A program made the position numbers and the translations under genes. The notes beneath the pieces are model-generated. The model was not told where the DNA came from and did not search any database. It saw nothing but the letters and a program-made list of their open reading frames with translations. 64,000 nt of DNA from Microbacterium croceum. Lineage in GTDB: Bacteria; Actinomycetota; Actinomycetes; Actinomycetales; Microbacteriaceae. Shown piece after piece: positions 42,158 to 50,631 of the stretch (within the stretch, counting starts at the first letter, position 1; the number at the start of each line of letters is the position of its first letter). Location: NCBI RefSeq assembly GCF_023091245.1, contig NZ_JAHWXN010000001.1, positions 1,054,001 through 1,118,000 on the forward strand, read 5' to 3'.

Positions 42158-42700
42158 TCAGCGACGTGCGACGCCCGCGCGGCTCAGCGCGGTACCGACG
42201 CCGAGGCCGACCGCCGTCCAGCCGATCGGACCGAGCAGCGAGAGCGCCAGGTAGGCGATCTGCGCCCAGAGGGGCAGCGTCGCCAGATGCGCGGCGAAGA
42301 ACACGACCACGGCCACGATGACGCCGATCACCGCGGCGGAGATGAAGAAGCGCCACGGCCCCCAGGCCCGGTAGCGGGTGAGAGCGGCGACGCCCTCCTG
42401 GATCGCTCCGAACAGCAGCGCGGTGCCGAGGAAGCGCAGCGCCCAGGCCGGGTTGAACGCGCTGGCCACCAGCGCCGCGATCAGGTGGGTGACCAGCGCC
42501 ACCAGCGGCCGACGCAGCACCTCCTGCGCGATGATCCCGGGCAGCACGTGCGAGCCGAGCAGCAGACCGTAGGCCCAGGGAGCCGCGATCAGCACGACCG
42601 GGGTCAGCAGCCCGGCGATGCCGCCGATGATGCCGGTCGCCACGCCGATCGCCGCGCAGACGAGCAGCACGCGGGTCGACAAGACGGGGGTTCGGGCCAC
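42158..42700 (-). CDS. ECF transporter substrate-binding (S) component, YkoE-like
   Basis: 180 residues, almost entirely hydrophobic with five or six predicted membrane segments: for example VLLVCAAIGVATGIIGGIAG near the start and FFISAAVIGVIVAVVVFFAA later. Placement upstream of a YkoD-like double ATPase and an EcfT gene, and the block PGIIAQEVLRRPLVALVTHL, suggest a YkoE-like S component. YkoE is linked to thiamine precursors in Bacillus, but the iron box and the siderophore-interacting protein point to iron or a chelate. The iron box lies between this gene and the ATPase, so this gene may also be read from its own promoter. Confidence 0.65.
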   Translation of the reverse strand: MARTPVLSTRVLLVCAAIGVATGIIGGIAGLLTPVVLIAAPWAYGLLLGSHVLPGIIAQEVLRRPLVALVTHLIAALVASAFNPAWALRFLGTALLFGAIQEGVAALTRYRAWGPWRFFISAAVIGVIVAVVVFFAAHLATLPLWAQIAYLALSLLGPIGWTAVGLGVGTALSRAGVARR

Positions 42701-42775
42701 GGCTCCAGCCTACTTGCGCGGGCGCGGCGCGGACGCCCCTGGGCACCGGGGAAAACCCCGGACCAGCCGTCGCCT

Positions 42776-42863
42776 GCGCCCTTCGTCTCGTCGCTGCGCT
42801 CCTCGCTCAGGGGGCGGCGGTTCGGGTCCGTACCCTGAGCGAGCGCAGCGAGACGAAGGGCGC
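42776..42863. repeat. Inverted repeat (CCCTTCG...GCTCAGGG family) in the S component-cstA region
   Basis: The arms 42776-42812 and 42833-42863 are complementary (GCGCCCTTCGTCTCG...GCTCAGGG against its reverse complement), with small bulges in the left arm. This is a short palindromic element of the kind scattered through Microbacteriaceae genomes. A shorter cousin with the same ends (CGCCCTTCG...GCTCAGG) lies inside recQ at 53101-53120. Confidence 0.75.
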
Positions 42864-42984
42864 AGCGCCGTTCGTCGCGTCGTCCGTGCCGCTCGTCGCA
42901 GCATCCGCTCTTCACCGCTCGCCCCCGCGCGAGAGCTTCCTAGCGTGGGACAACGCAATGATGCGCACACCGAGGAGAACCCCT

Positions 42985-45270
42985 ATGACTGCACCTTCGT
43001 CGCGCCGCCGCGACGGCGCCGGCCTCGTCGATGGCGATCCCGTCATCGTCACCGATCCGAAGCTTCCCCCGGTCGCTCTGACCGATGACCACCACGAGAA
43101 GGCGAACCGCTGGACTCTGCCGAAGATCCTCATCTGGTCGGCGATCGCCCTGCTCGGCGCTGTCGCCTGGACCATGCTGGCGATCGTCCGCGGCGAGACC
43201 GTCAACGCGATCTGGTTCGTGTTCGCGGCGGTCTGCACGTACCTGATCGGGTACCGCTTCTACTCGAAGGTGATCGAGAAGTACATCACCCGCCCCGACG
43301 ACCGCCGCGCCACCCCCGCCGAAGTGAAGCAGGACGGCAAGGACTACGTCCCCACCGACCGCCGCGTGCTCTACGGCCACCACTTCGCCGCCATCGCCGG
43401 CGCCGGTCCGCTCGTCGGTCCTGTGCTCGCGGCGCAGATGGGCTACCTGCCGGGGACGATCTGGATCATCGTCGGCGTCGTGCTCGCCGGTGCCGTACAG
43501 GACTACACGGTGCTCTTCTTCTCGATGCGCCGCGGTGGCCGCACGATCGGTCAGATGGCGCGCCAGGAGCTCGGCCGCATCGGCGGCACCGCGGCGATCA
43601 TCGCCTCGCTGCTGATCATGCTGATCATCGTCGCGATCCTCGCGCTCGTGGTCGTGAACGCGCTCGGCGAGAGCCCCTGGGGCGTGTTCTCGGTGGCGAT
43701 GACCATCCCGATCGCGATCTTCATGGGCATCTACCTGCGCTTCCTGCGCCCCGGCAAGGTCACCGAGGTCTCGATCATCGGCTTCGTGCTGCTGATGGCC
43801 GCGATCATCGGTGGCGGCTGGGTCGCCGGCACCGACTGGGGCCAGGCGATCTTCCACCTCGACCGCACCACGATCGCGTGGGGCATCATCATCTACGGCT
43901 TCATCGCCGCCGTGCTGCCGGTGTGGCTGCTGCTCGCCCCGCGCGACTACCTCTCCACGTTCATGAAGATCGGCGTGATCGTGATGCTCGCCGGGGCGAT
44001 CATCCTGGTGCGCCCCGAGATCACGGTCCCCGCCGTCAGCATCTTCGGTGAGAACGGGATGGGTCCGGTGTTCGCCGGTCCGCTCTTCCCGTTCCTGTTC
44101 GTCACGATCGCCTGCGGTGCCCTGTCGGGCTTCCACGCGCTGATCGCCTCGGGCACCACGCCCAAGCTCGTCGAGAAGGAGCGCCAGACGCGGTTCATCG
44201 GCTACGGCGGAATGCTCATGGAGTCCTTCGTCGCGATCATGGCGCTGGTCGCCGCGATCTCGATCGACCAGGGCATCTACTTCGCGATGAACGCACCGGC
44301 CGCGGCGACGGGCGGCACGGTCGAAGGGGCCGTCGCCTTCGTGAACTCGCTGGGGCTGACGGGGGTGAACCTCACGCCCGAGATGCTCACCGGCACGGCC
44401 CAGGCGGTCGGCGAGGAGTCGATCGTCTCGCGCACCGGTGGCGCGCCGACCCTGGCGCTCGGACTCGCCCACATCATGCAGCAGGCCCTCGGCGGACAGG
44501 CGCTCATGGCGTTCTGGTACCACTTCGCGATCATGTTCGAGGCGCTGTTCATCCTCACCGCCGTGGATGCCGGCACCCGCGTGGCCCGCTTCATGTTGCA
44601 GGACTCGATCGGCGCCTGGTTCCCCAAGTTCCGCGATGTCTCCTGGCGCCCCGGCGTCTGGATCTGCACCGCGATCATGGTGGCCGGCTGGGGAGCGATC
44701 CTCATCCTCGGCGTCACCGACCCGCTCGGCGGCATCAACACCTTCTTCCCGCTGTTCGGCATCGCGAACCAGCTGCTTGCCGCGATCGCGCTCGCCGTGG
44801 TGATGGCCATCGTCGCCAAACGCGGCAAGAGCTACATCAAGTGGCTGTGGATCATCGGGCTGCCGCTCGCGTTCACCGCGGTCGTCACGGTCACCGCCTC
44901 GTTGTACAAGATCCTCTCCCCGGTTCCGGCCATCGGCTACTGGGCGAACCACTTCAAGTACGTGGCCGCCCGTGACAGCGGAGACACCTCCCTCGGAGCG
45001 CCCGAAGTGCTCGAAGCCGTCATCCGCAACACCGCGGTGCAGGGCACCCTCTCGATCATCTTCGTGACGCTCGCGATCATCGTGATGGTGGCCGCAGTTG
45101 TCGTCACGATCAGGGCGATCCGCAACGGCGGCGGCGAGAACACCGAGGAGAGCCCGGTCGCCTCGCGCCGCTTCGCTCCGGCAGGGTTCCTGCCCACCGC
45201 GACCGAGCGCGAGCTCGAGAAGCAGTGGGAGCCGATCCTCGCGGACGAGCGCAAGGCGTCGACGCACTGA
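42985..45270 (+). CDS. cstA: CstA-family carbon starvation protein / pyruvate transporter
   Basis: 761 residues with about 16 membrane segments. HHFAAIAGAGPLVGPVLAAQ and YLPGTIWIIVGVVLAGAVQD are the invariant CstA motifs; FRDVSWRPGVWICTAIMVAG is further in the C-terminal half. E. coli CstA and BtsT take up pyruvate, and older work links CstA to peptides. GAGGAG precedes the ATG at 42985. It is followed by a YbdD-like gene, as in most genomes, then by a LytS/LytTR system of the type that controls BtsT. The N terminus carries a non-conserved 40-residue cytosolic extension. Confidence 0.93.
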   Translation: MTAPSSRRRDGAGLVDGDPVIVTDPKLPPVALTDDHHEKANRWTLPKILIWSAIALLGAVAWTMLAIVRGETVNAIWFVFAAVCTYLIGYRFYSKVIEKYITRPDDRRATPAEVKQDGKDYVPTDRRVLYGHHFAAIAGAGPLVGPVLAAQMGYLPGTIWIIVGVVLAGAVQDYTVLFFSMRRGGRTIGQMARQELGRIGGTAAIIASLLIMLIIVAILALVVVNALGESPWGVFSVAMTIPIAIFMGIYLRFLRPGKVTEVSIIGFVLLMAAIIGGGWVAGTDWGQAIFHLDRTTIAWGIIIYGFIAAVLPVWLLLAPRDYLSTFMKIGVIVMLAGAIILVRPEITVPAVSIFGENGMGPVFAGPLFPFLFVTIACGALSGFHALIASGTTPKLVEKERQTRFIGYGGMLMESFVAIMALVAAISIDQGIYFAMNAPAAATGGTVEGAVAFVNSLGLTGVNLTPEMLTGTAQAVGEESIVSRTGGAPTLALGLAHIMQQALGGQALMAFWYHFAIMFEALFILTAVDAGTRVARFMLQDSIGAWFPKFRDVSWRPGVWICTAIMVAGWGAILILGVTDPLGGINTFFPLFGIANQLLAAIALAVVMAIVAKRGKSYIKWLWIIGLPLAFTAVVTVTASLYKILSPVPAIGYWANHFKYVAARDSGDTSLGAPEVLEAVIRNTAVQGTLSIIFVTLAIIVMVAAVVVTIRAIRNGGGENTEESPVASRRFAPAGFLPTATERELEKQWEPILADERKASTH

Positions 45271-45280
45271 GATGGTCATC

Positions 45281-45517
45281 ATGACGAACCGGACGGATGC
45301 CGTGGCCACCCCTCTGCGCGCGCTGCTCGGCGCCGTGGGGCGGGCCGGCCGCGGCATCCGCTGGTACATGACGACGCTGATGGGTGACACGGCCTATGCG
45401 ACCTACGTGGCGCACCACCGACGGGAGCACCCCGACGAGGAGCCGATGACGGAGCGCCGGTTCTGGAGGGAGCGGATGGACGACCAGGACCGCAATCCCG
45501 GTGCCCGCTGCTGTTGA
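45281..45517 (+). CDS. YbdD/YjiX-family small protein (DUF466)
   Basis: 78 residues from ATG 45281; an alternative ATG at 45272 would add MVI. The end is highly typical: RREHPDEEPMTERRFWRERM and the terminal GARCC match the E. coli YbdD/YjiX C terminus. These proteins are nearly always encoded immediately after cstA and are thought to assist the transporter. It starts about ten bases after the cstA stop, so it is co-transcribed. The function of the paired C-terminal cysteines is not known to me. Confidence 0.9.
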   Translation: MTNRTDAVATPLRALLGAVGRAGRGIRWYMTTLMGDTAYATYVAHHRREHPDEEPMTERRFWRERMDDQDRNPGARCC

Positions 45518-45553
45518 CCGGTCGCTGGGCCTCACCGAAATGGCGGCCCACAT

Positions 45554-45596
45554 CAGGTTCTGCGGCCAGATTCTGGCTGTCTGGCCGCAGAACCTG
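45554..45596 (+). terminator. Perfect hairpin after cstA-ybdD
   Basis: CAGGTTCTGCGGCCAG (45554-45569) and its exact reverse complement (45581-45596) form a 16-bp stem with an 11-base loop, 36 bp after the ybdD-like stop. The right arm is part of the 43-bp tandem repeat that follows. No T-tract is present. Confidence 0.5.
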
Positions 45597-45660
45597 CGCG
45601 GGGCCGCGGAACTTCAGGGCTGTCTGGCCGCAGAACCTGCGCGGGGCCGCAGAACTTCAG
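45575..45660. repeat. Two tandem 43-bp repeats
   Basis: Copies at 45575-45617 and 45618-45660 (beginning GGCTGTCTGGCCGCAGAACC) differ at one base, and GGCT at 45661 begins a third unit. They lie between the ybdD-like gene and the histidine kinase start at 45691, so they form most of the kinase leader. Confidence 0.9.
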
Positions 45661-45690
45661 GGCTACCCGAACGGAATCTAGGCTGAACCC

Positions 45691-46872
45691 ATGACCGACG
45701 TCGTTCTCGCCGCCGTGCTGGGCGTGCTCGGCGGCATCGTGCTGACGGTGCTGCTGCTGCTCGCACGGCGTCTCGCGCGCGGGGCGGCGGATCTGGGCAG
45801 CGACGCGGAGCAGGCCGCGCTGCGGGCTCTGCACCACGCGAGCCTGGCGGCGCCGCACCTGCGCGGAGGGCTCTCGACGCCCGAGGTCGTGAAGGCGGCA
45901 CGGCATCTGCGGGTGCTGCTCGGCAGCACGGCCGTCGCGATCGTCGGCGACGATGATGCCGTCGCGTTCGACGGCGCCTCCGACGGCCTGGAGCCCAGCG
46001 CCGTGCGCATCGCCGAGCGGGTCAGAGCGTCGGGGCGCCGGCAGGTCTTCCCCGCGTCCGGGGATCACGACCACCTGGAAGGCGTCGGCGCACCGATCCT
46101 GGTCGACGGGCGGGTGATCGGCGTCGTCGTCGCGTTCGCGGCGCCCGTGCGCGCGGCCCTCGTGCGGGCGGCCGAAGAGGTCGCCGACTGGTGTGCCGCT
46201 CAGGTCGAGCTCGGCGGACTCGACGCGTCACGCACCCAGCTGGCGGAGGCGGAGCTGCGCTCGCTGCGTGCCCAGATCTCTCCGCACTTCATCTACAACG
46301 CCCTCACCGCGATCGCCTCGTTCATCCTCACCGACCCCGCCCGCGCGCGCGAACTCGTGCTCGAGTTCGCCGACTTCACGCGCTACTCCTTCCGTCGCCA
46401 AGGGGAGTTCACGACCCTCGCGGAGGAGCTCGGCAGCATCCACTCGTATCTCGAACTCGAGCGCGCGCGGTTCGGTGAGCGGCTGCGCGTGACTCTGCAG
46501 ATCGCGCCGGAGACCCTGGCCACCGTCATCCCGTTCCTCTCGGTGCAGCCGCTCGTCGAGAACGCGGTGCGGCACGGGCTCGAGCCGGGCGAAGGGGGAG
46601 GCGAGATCCGCATCTCCTCGCGCGACGACGGCACCCACACCGAGATCACGGTCGAGGACGACGGCATCGGGATGGACCCGGAGGGCCTGCGAGCGGTGCT
46701 CACCGCAGGCGACGACGGCGTGCACGTGGGCCTGCGCAACGTCGACACGCGGCTGCGGCAGCTGTACGGCACCGACGGGGGACTGGTCGTCGAGACCAAC
46801 ACCGGCGCGGGTACCCTGGTGCGCATGCGGGTGCCGAAGTCGCAGCCGCTGAATGATCCGGACAACGACTGA
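45691..46872 (+). CDS. LytS-type sensor histidine kinase
   Basis: 393 residues. One N-terminal membrane segment (VVLAAVLGVLGGIVLTVLLL) is followed by a GAF-like sensory part, then a His_kinase domain with AQISPHFIYNALTAIASFI (phospho-acceptor His199) and a GHKL ATPase with N-box QPLVENAVRHG and EDDGIGMDPEG. This is the LytS/BtsS (YehU) class, paired with LytTR regulators. Most members have 5-6 membrane segments; here only one is visible, so sensing may be cytoplasmic. It precedes its response regulator by 51 bp. Location between CstA and a monocarboxylate-type symporter suggests pyruvate or a related acid as signal. Confidence 0.9.
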   Translation: MTDVVLAAVLGVLGGIVLTVLLLLARRLARGAADLGSDAEQAALRALHHASLAAPHLRGGLSTPEVVKAARHLRVLLGSTAVAIVGDDDAVAFDGASDGLEPSAVRIAERVRASGRRQVFPASGDHDHLEGVGAPILVDGRVIGVVVAFAAPVRAALVRAAEEVADWCAAQVELGGLDASRTQLAEAELRSLRAQISPHFIYNALTAIASFILTDPARARELVLEFADFTRYSFRRQGEFTTLAEELGSIHSYLELERARFGERLRVTLQIAPETLATVIPFLSVQPLVENAVRHGLEPGEGGGEIRISSRDDGTHTEITVEDDGIGMDPEGLRAVLTAGDDGVHVGLRNVDTRLRQLYGTDGGLVVETNTGAGTLVRMRVPKSQPLNDPDND

Positions 46873-46923
46873 GATGCTCCAGACGACGACGGAGATCCTT
46901 CGGACGACGAGTGGGGTGCGCTC

Positions 46924-47643
46924 ATGATCGACGTCCTCGTCGCCGACGACGAGCAGCCCGCCCTCGACGAGCTCGTGCACCTGCTGCGCGGCGATGACCG
47001 CATCGGCGACATCCTCACGGCGAGCAGCGGAGCGGATGCCCTGCGCCGGCTGTCGGAGCGCGTGGTGCGGATCGCCTTCCTCGACATCCACATGCCGGGG
47101 CTGCTCGGCACCGAGCTCGCGCGTGCCTTCCTCTCCCTCGCCGAGCCGCCGGCCGTGGTGTTCGTCACCGCCGACGAGGCTCGCGCCGTGGAGGCATTCG
47201 AGCTGCGCGCGGCGGATTACCTGCTCAAGCCGGTGCGCGCGGAGCGCCTGCGTCGGGCGATCGATCGTGTGGTCGAGCTCGGCGAGACCGCCGTCTCCGG
47301 TGATGAGGAGGCGATCCCCGTCACCGTGGGCTCCGCCGTGCGCTTCGTGCACCGGCGCGACGTGCGCTGGGTGCAAGCCCAGGGCGACTACTCGCGGCTG
47401 CACACCGACGACGGCTCCGGGCACCTGGTGCGCATCCCGATCTCCGAGCTCGAAGCGCGGTGGACGGACGCCGGCTTCCTCCGCATCCACCGCTCCTGGA
47501 TGGTGCGCAGTGCCGCCGTGACCGAGGTGCGGCTGTCGGGAGCGGAGCCGTCGGTCTCGGTCGGCGCGATCGCCCTGCCCGTCAGCCGTCGTCTGGTGCC
47601 GACCGTGCGCGACGCGCTGCTGCGCGGGGAGAGCCCGGCATGA
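46924..47643 (+). CDS. LytTR-family response regulator
   Basis: 239 residues. The receiver domain has the acidic pocket Asp8-Asp9, phospho-acceptor Asp54 in AFLDIHMPG and LLKPV near residue 100. The C-terminal LytTR DNA-binding domain contains VRWVQAQGDYSRLHTDDG and GFLRIHRSWMV. Members activate target promoters by binding short direct repeats. Partner of the preceding LytS kinase. Its stop overlaps the start of the DUF485-like gene (ATGA), so kinase, regulator and symporter genes form one operon. Confidence 0.92.
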   Translation: MIDVLVADDEQPALDELVHLLRGDDRIGDILTASSGADALRRLSERVVRIAFLDIHMPGLLGTELARAFLSLAEPPAVVFVTADEARAVEAFELRAADYLLKPVRAERLRRAIDRVVELGETAVSGDEEAIPVTVGSAVRFVHRRDVRWVQAQGDYSRLHTDDGSGHLVRIPISELEARWTDAGFLRIHRSWMVRSAAVTEVRLSGAEPSVSVGAIALPVSRRLVPTVRDALLRGESPA

Positions 47644-48029
47644 ACGACGTCCCCCAGCGCGACGTGCCCAAGCGCGTGCGCGTGACCGCCGACCTTCCGC
47701 CGCGGAGACCCGCGGCTCTCACGCGGGGGATCGCCCTCCCCGGAGCCCCGGCGGATGAAGCGGATGCCGTCTACGCCCGTGCCCTCCTGCGCAGTCAGCT
47801 GCGGCTGGCGCTCGGCACCATCGCGGGCTTCGTGCTGGTCGTGGTGGCCATGGCGCTGGCGATCGCGCTGATCCCCGAGATGGACCGGATGACGCTCTGG
47901 GACGTGCCGCTGTCGTGGCTGCTGCAGGCGTACGCGTTCTACCCGGTCATCCTCGTCTTCGCGATCCTGTACGCCCGCACCGCTGCGCGGAACGAGCGGC
48001 GGTACCGCGCCCTGCGGGATCGCGAATGA
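47640..48029 (+). CDS. Small DUF485-like membrane protein
   Basis: 129 residues. A charged N terminus is followed by two membrane segments (LALGTIAGFVLVVVAMALAI and LLQAYAFYPVILVFAILYAR) and a basic tail, RTAARNERRYRALR. This is the layout of the small proteins encoded before acetate/monocarboxylate sodium:solute symporters (YjcH/DUF485). It overlaps both the response regulator and the symporter gene by four bases. A role as an accessory subunit of the symporter is inferred. Confidence 0.75.
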   Translation: MNDVPQRDVPKRVRVTADLPPRRPAALTRGIALPGAPADEADAVYARALLRSQLRLALGTIAGFVLVVVAMALAIALIPEMDRMTLWDVPLSWLLQAYAFYPVILVFAILYARTAARNERRYRALRDRE

Positions 48030-49483
48030 ACGCGGTCATGGACCTGGCCGGCGTGGCGCTCGTGATCATCGCGACGCTGCTCATCGGCGTCTACGGTTTG
48101 AAGGTCTCGCGCACGACCGGCGACTTCTTCGTCGCCTCTCGCACCGTGCGGCCGGTGTGGAACGCCTCGGCGATCAGCGGCGAGTACCTCTCGGCCGGCA
48201 CGTTCCTCGGCCTCTCCGGACTGGTGCTGCTCGACGGCGCCCGCGGCTTCTGGTTCCCGATCGGGTATGCCGCCGGCTACCTCCTGGTGCTGGTGTTCGT
48301 CGCCGCGCCCCTGCGCCGCAGCGGCGCGTACACGATCCCCGACTTCATGGAGGCGCGGCTCGAGTCGAGCGCGGCGCGGCGGGTCACGAGCCTGGCCGTG
48401 CTCATCATCGGCTGGCTGTACATCGTGCCGCAGCTGCACGGCGCCGGCATCACCCTGGTCGTGGTCGCTGGACTGCCGGAGTGGGTGGGGGCGGTGACGG
48501 TCGCAGTGCTCGTGGCGGCATCCGTCGCGGCCGGGGGCATGCGCGCGATCACCTATGTGCAGGCCTTCCAGTACTGGCTCAAGCTCACGGCGTTGCTGGT
48601 GCCGGTCGTTCTCATCGCCTTCGCGCTCAGCAGCGGTCCGCACGACTTCGACCCCGCGCTGGTGTTCCCGGCGGAGGCAGGGCCATCCGGCTTCGACGCG
48701 TACGAATCGGCATCGCTCCTGCTCGCGCTGCTGCTGGGCACCATGGGCCTGCCGCATGTGCTGGTGCGGTTCTACACGAGCCCGACCGGGGCATCCGCTC
48801 GTCGCACGACCGTGATCGTGATCGCGATGGTGAGCGCGTTCTACGCGGTGTCGAGCACGATGGGCCTGCTGGCGCGCATCGCGGCGCCCGACCTCGCCGT
48901 GCCGGGCGTCGCCGACACGGTGGTGCTGCTGCTGCCCTCGCGGGTGTTCCCCGGTGTCTTCGGCGAGCTGCTGACGGCACTGATCGTGGCCGGGGCCTTC
49001 GCGGCGTTCCTGGCCACCTCGGCCGGGCTCGTGGTCTCGCTCGCGGGAGTGATCAGCCAGGACGTGTTCTCCGGCTCCGTGCGTTCGTTCCGGCTCTCGG
49101 CGGTGCTCTGCGCACTGGTGCCGCTCGCGGTCGCGCTGCTCACGGCTCCGGCCGGGCTCGGATCGAGCGTCGGCGTGGTCTTCGTCATCGCGGCATCCAC
49201 CCTGTCCCCGGTCGTGCTGCTCGGCGTCTGGTGGCGGGGGCTGACGGCCCGCGGGGCCGTGGCCGGCATGGTGTCCGGCGGCCTCGCGGCCGGGCTCGCG
49301 CTGCTCGTGCACGCCGCGGTCGACGGCGTCGGGGTGGCCGCGCCCTACCTCGCGCAGCCGGCGGCCTGGACCATCCCGCTCGCCACCGTGGTCACGGTCG
49401 CCGTCTCACTGCTCGATCCGCGCGGGGCGTCGCCGCGCACCGACCGGTTCCTCGCGCGTCTGCACACGCCCGATCGCGCCTGA
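48026..49483 (+). CDS. Sodium:solute symporter family transporter (ActP/MctC-like)
   Basis: 485 residues with about 13 membrane segments. VSRTTGDFFVASRTVRPVWN and GEYLSAGTFLGLSGLVLLDG are the early ActP-type motifs; MGLPHVLVRFYTSPTGASAR and VSLAGVISQDVF are later ones. These carriers import acetate, pyruvate or other monocarboxylates with sodium or protons. The operon with a LytS/LytTR pair and the CstA gene upstream suggests a combined pyruvate/monocarboxylate uptake locus. The exact substrate is not readable from sequence. Confidence 0.9.
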   Translation: MNAVMDLAGVALVIIATLLIGVYGLKVSRTTGDFFVASRTVRPVWNASAISGEYLSAGTFLGLSGLVLLDGARGFWFPIGYAAGYLLVLVFVAAPLRRSGAYTIPDFMEARLESSAARRVTSLAVLIIGWLYIVPQLHGAGITLVVVAGLPEWVGAVTVAVLVAASVAAGGMRAITYVQAFQYWLKLTALLVPVVLIAFALSSGPHDFDPALVFPAEAGPSGFDAYESASLLLALLLGTMGLPHVLVRFYTSPTGASARRTTVIVIAMVSAFYAVSSTMGLLARIAAPDLAVPGVADTVVLLLPSRVFPGVFGELLTALIVAGAFAAFLATSAGLVVSLAGVISQDVFSGSVRSFRLSAVLCALVPLAVALLTAPAGLGSSVGVVFVIAASTLSPVVLLGVWWRGLTARGAVAGMVSGGLAAGLALLVHAAVDGVGVAAPYLAQPAAWTIPLATVVTVAVSLLDPRGASPRTDRFLARLHTPDRA

Positions 49484-49502
49484 GCGGGACGGAGCGCCGC
49501 AT

Positions 49503-50627
49503 TCAGCTGCGGGGAGCGCGCAGCGACCAGGACGGCCACCAGCCCCCGGGAAGGCCCGCGAGGATCTCCGAGGCCGCGTCCAGACGCTCCGGCGGGACCG
49601 ACGGCTCTGGTTCTCCGCCGCTCGAGCGTCCCCCGCCGTCCGGAGTGCGGATCCGCGTGTGCAGCCAGCGCCGCTGACCGACGGGGAACACCTCCTGCAG
49701 CCCGCCGGCGGCGATCGAGAGCAGAGTCTCCTCGATGTGATCGGCCACGGTCACGGCGGACTCGTCGCAGGCATCGCAGGTGCAGCCGGGGGCGATGTCG
49801 TGGAACAGGGCTCCGGCCTCGATGTCGACCGATTCGGCCGTCGCGGTGATCGTGATCGCTGCTCCCGTCGTCGGCCGCAGGCGGAAGACGCGCGTCCCCT
49901 GCGCGTCGACCCGACGGTCGACGTCGACGACGTACCAGCGCTCGAGATGGTCGACCAGCGCGTCGACGACGGTCAGCACCGGCGCGAAGCGCTCGAGATG
50001 CGAGGTGCGCGAGTAGGCGTCCTCCGGCGGAGAGCCGCCGGCCCAGCGGGACCCGTAGTCGATGACGTGGCCGTCGTCATCGACGAACTCCGGGATCGAG
50101 AGCGCAGGGCGGGTGAACGGCGCCGGTGCGACCACGAGGTCGATGGCGACGTCGTCGTGCGCGAGAGCCGCGAGCTCCTGATCATCGCGGTCGGTCTGCG
50201 GCCAGGAGGCGAGCATCTCCCGGAACGGCTCGCGATGCTCGGGGTGCTCCACGATCGTCCGCAGCAGCCCCGCCACGGGGATCGACATCGTCGAGGTGCC
50301 CACCTCGGGCTCGCTCGTCATGTGCCAGGTCGCCGCCGGATGCACCACGGCGATCGCGTTCCCCAGGAACCGCGCCGCCGCATCCGCCGTCTCCGCGGAT
50401 GCGAGGAGGCCGGCGTGCGCGGCGACGAAATCCCACAGCGCGAAGAGGTCGGCGGCGAGGACGGCCGGGTCGGCGCCGGCGTCGCGTGCGAAGGCCACGA
50501 AAGGGCCGATCCCGTCCACGAACCGCGGGGGAGCGCCCGGGTCGGCGCCCGGCCAGATCAGGATGGCGGATGCGGCGGCATCCGGCATCGGCGCCAGGAT
50601 GCCGGGGAAGAGGTCGGGCGTCGTCAT
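49503..50627 (-). CDS. Hypothetical protein with DUF6226-like C-terminal half
   Basis: 374 residues. I do not recognise the N-terminal 140 residues. The C-terminal half contains DIAPGCTCDACDES, a cysteine-rich motif with CxCxxC spacing that may bind a metal and resembles the actinobacterial DUF6226 group. No signal peptide or membrane segment is visible. It is the last of three minus-strand genes with pirin and a GNAT protein; only four bases separate it from the pirin gene, so they may be co-transcribed. No function is proposed. Confidence 0.7.
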   Translation of the reverse strand: MTTPDLFPGILAPMPDAAASAILIWPGADPGAPPRFVDGIGPFVAFARDAGADPAVLAADLFALWDFVAAHAGLLASAETADAAARFLGNAIAVVHPAATWHMTSEPEVGTSTMSIPVAGLLRTIVEHPEHREPFREMLASWPQTDRDDQELAALAHDDVAIDLVVAPAPFTRPALSIPEFVDDDGHVIDYGSRWAGGSPPEDAYSRTSHLERFAPVLTVVDALVDHLERWYVVDVDRRVDAQGTRVFRLRPTTGAAITITATAESVDIEAGALFHDIAPGCTCDACDESAVTVADHIEETLLSIAAGGLQEVFPVGQRRWLHTRIRTPDGGGRSSGGEPEPSVPPERLDAASEILAGLPGGWWPSWSLRAPRS

Positions 50628-50631
50628 CGGG

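Noticed and set aside
45554..45660. Possible CRISPR array
   Set aside because: Only two directly abutting 43-bp copies, no spacers and no cas genes.
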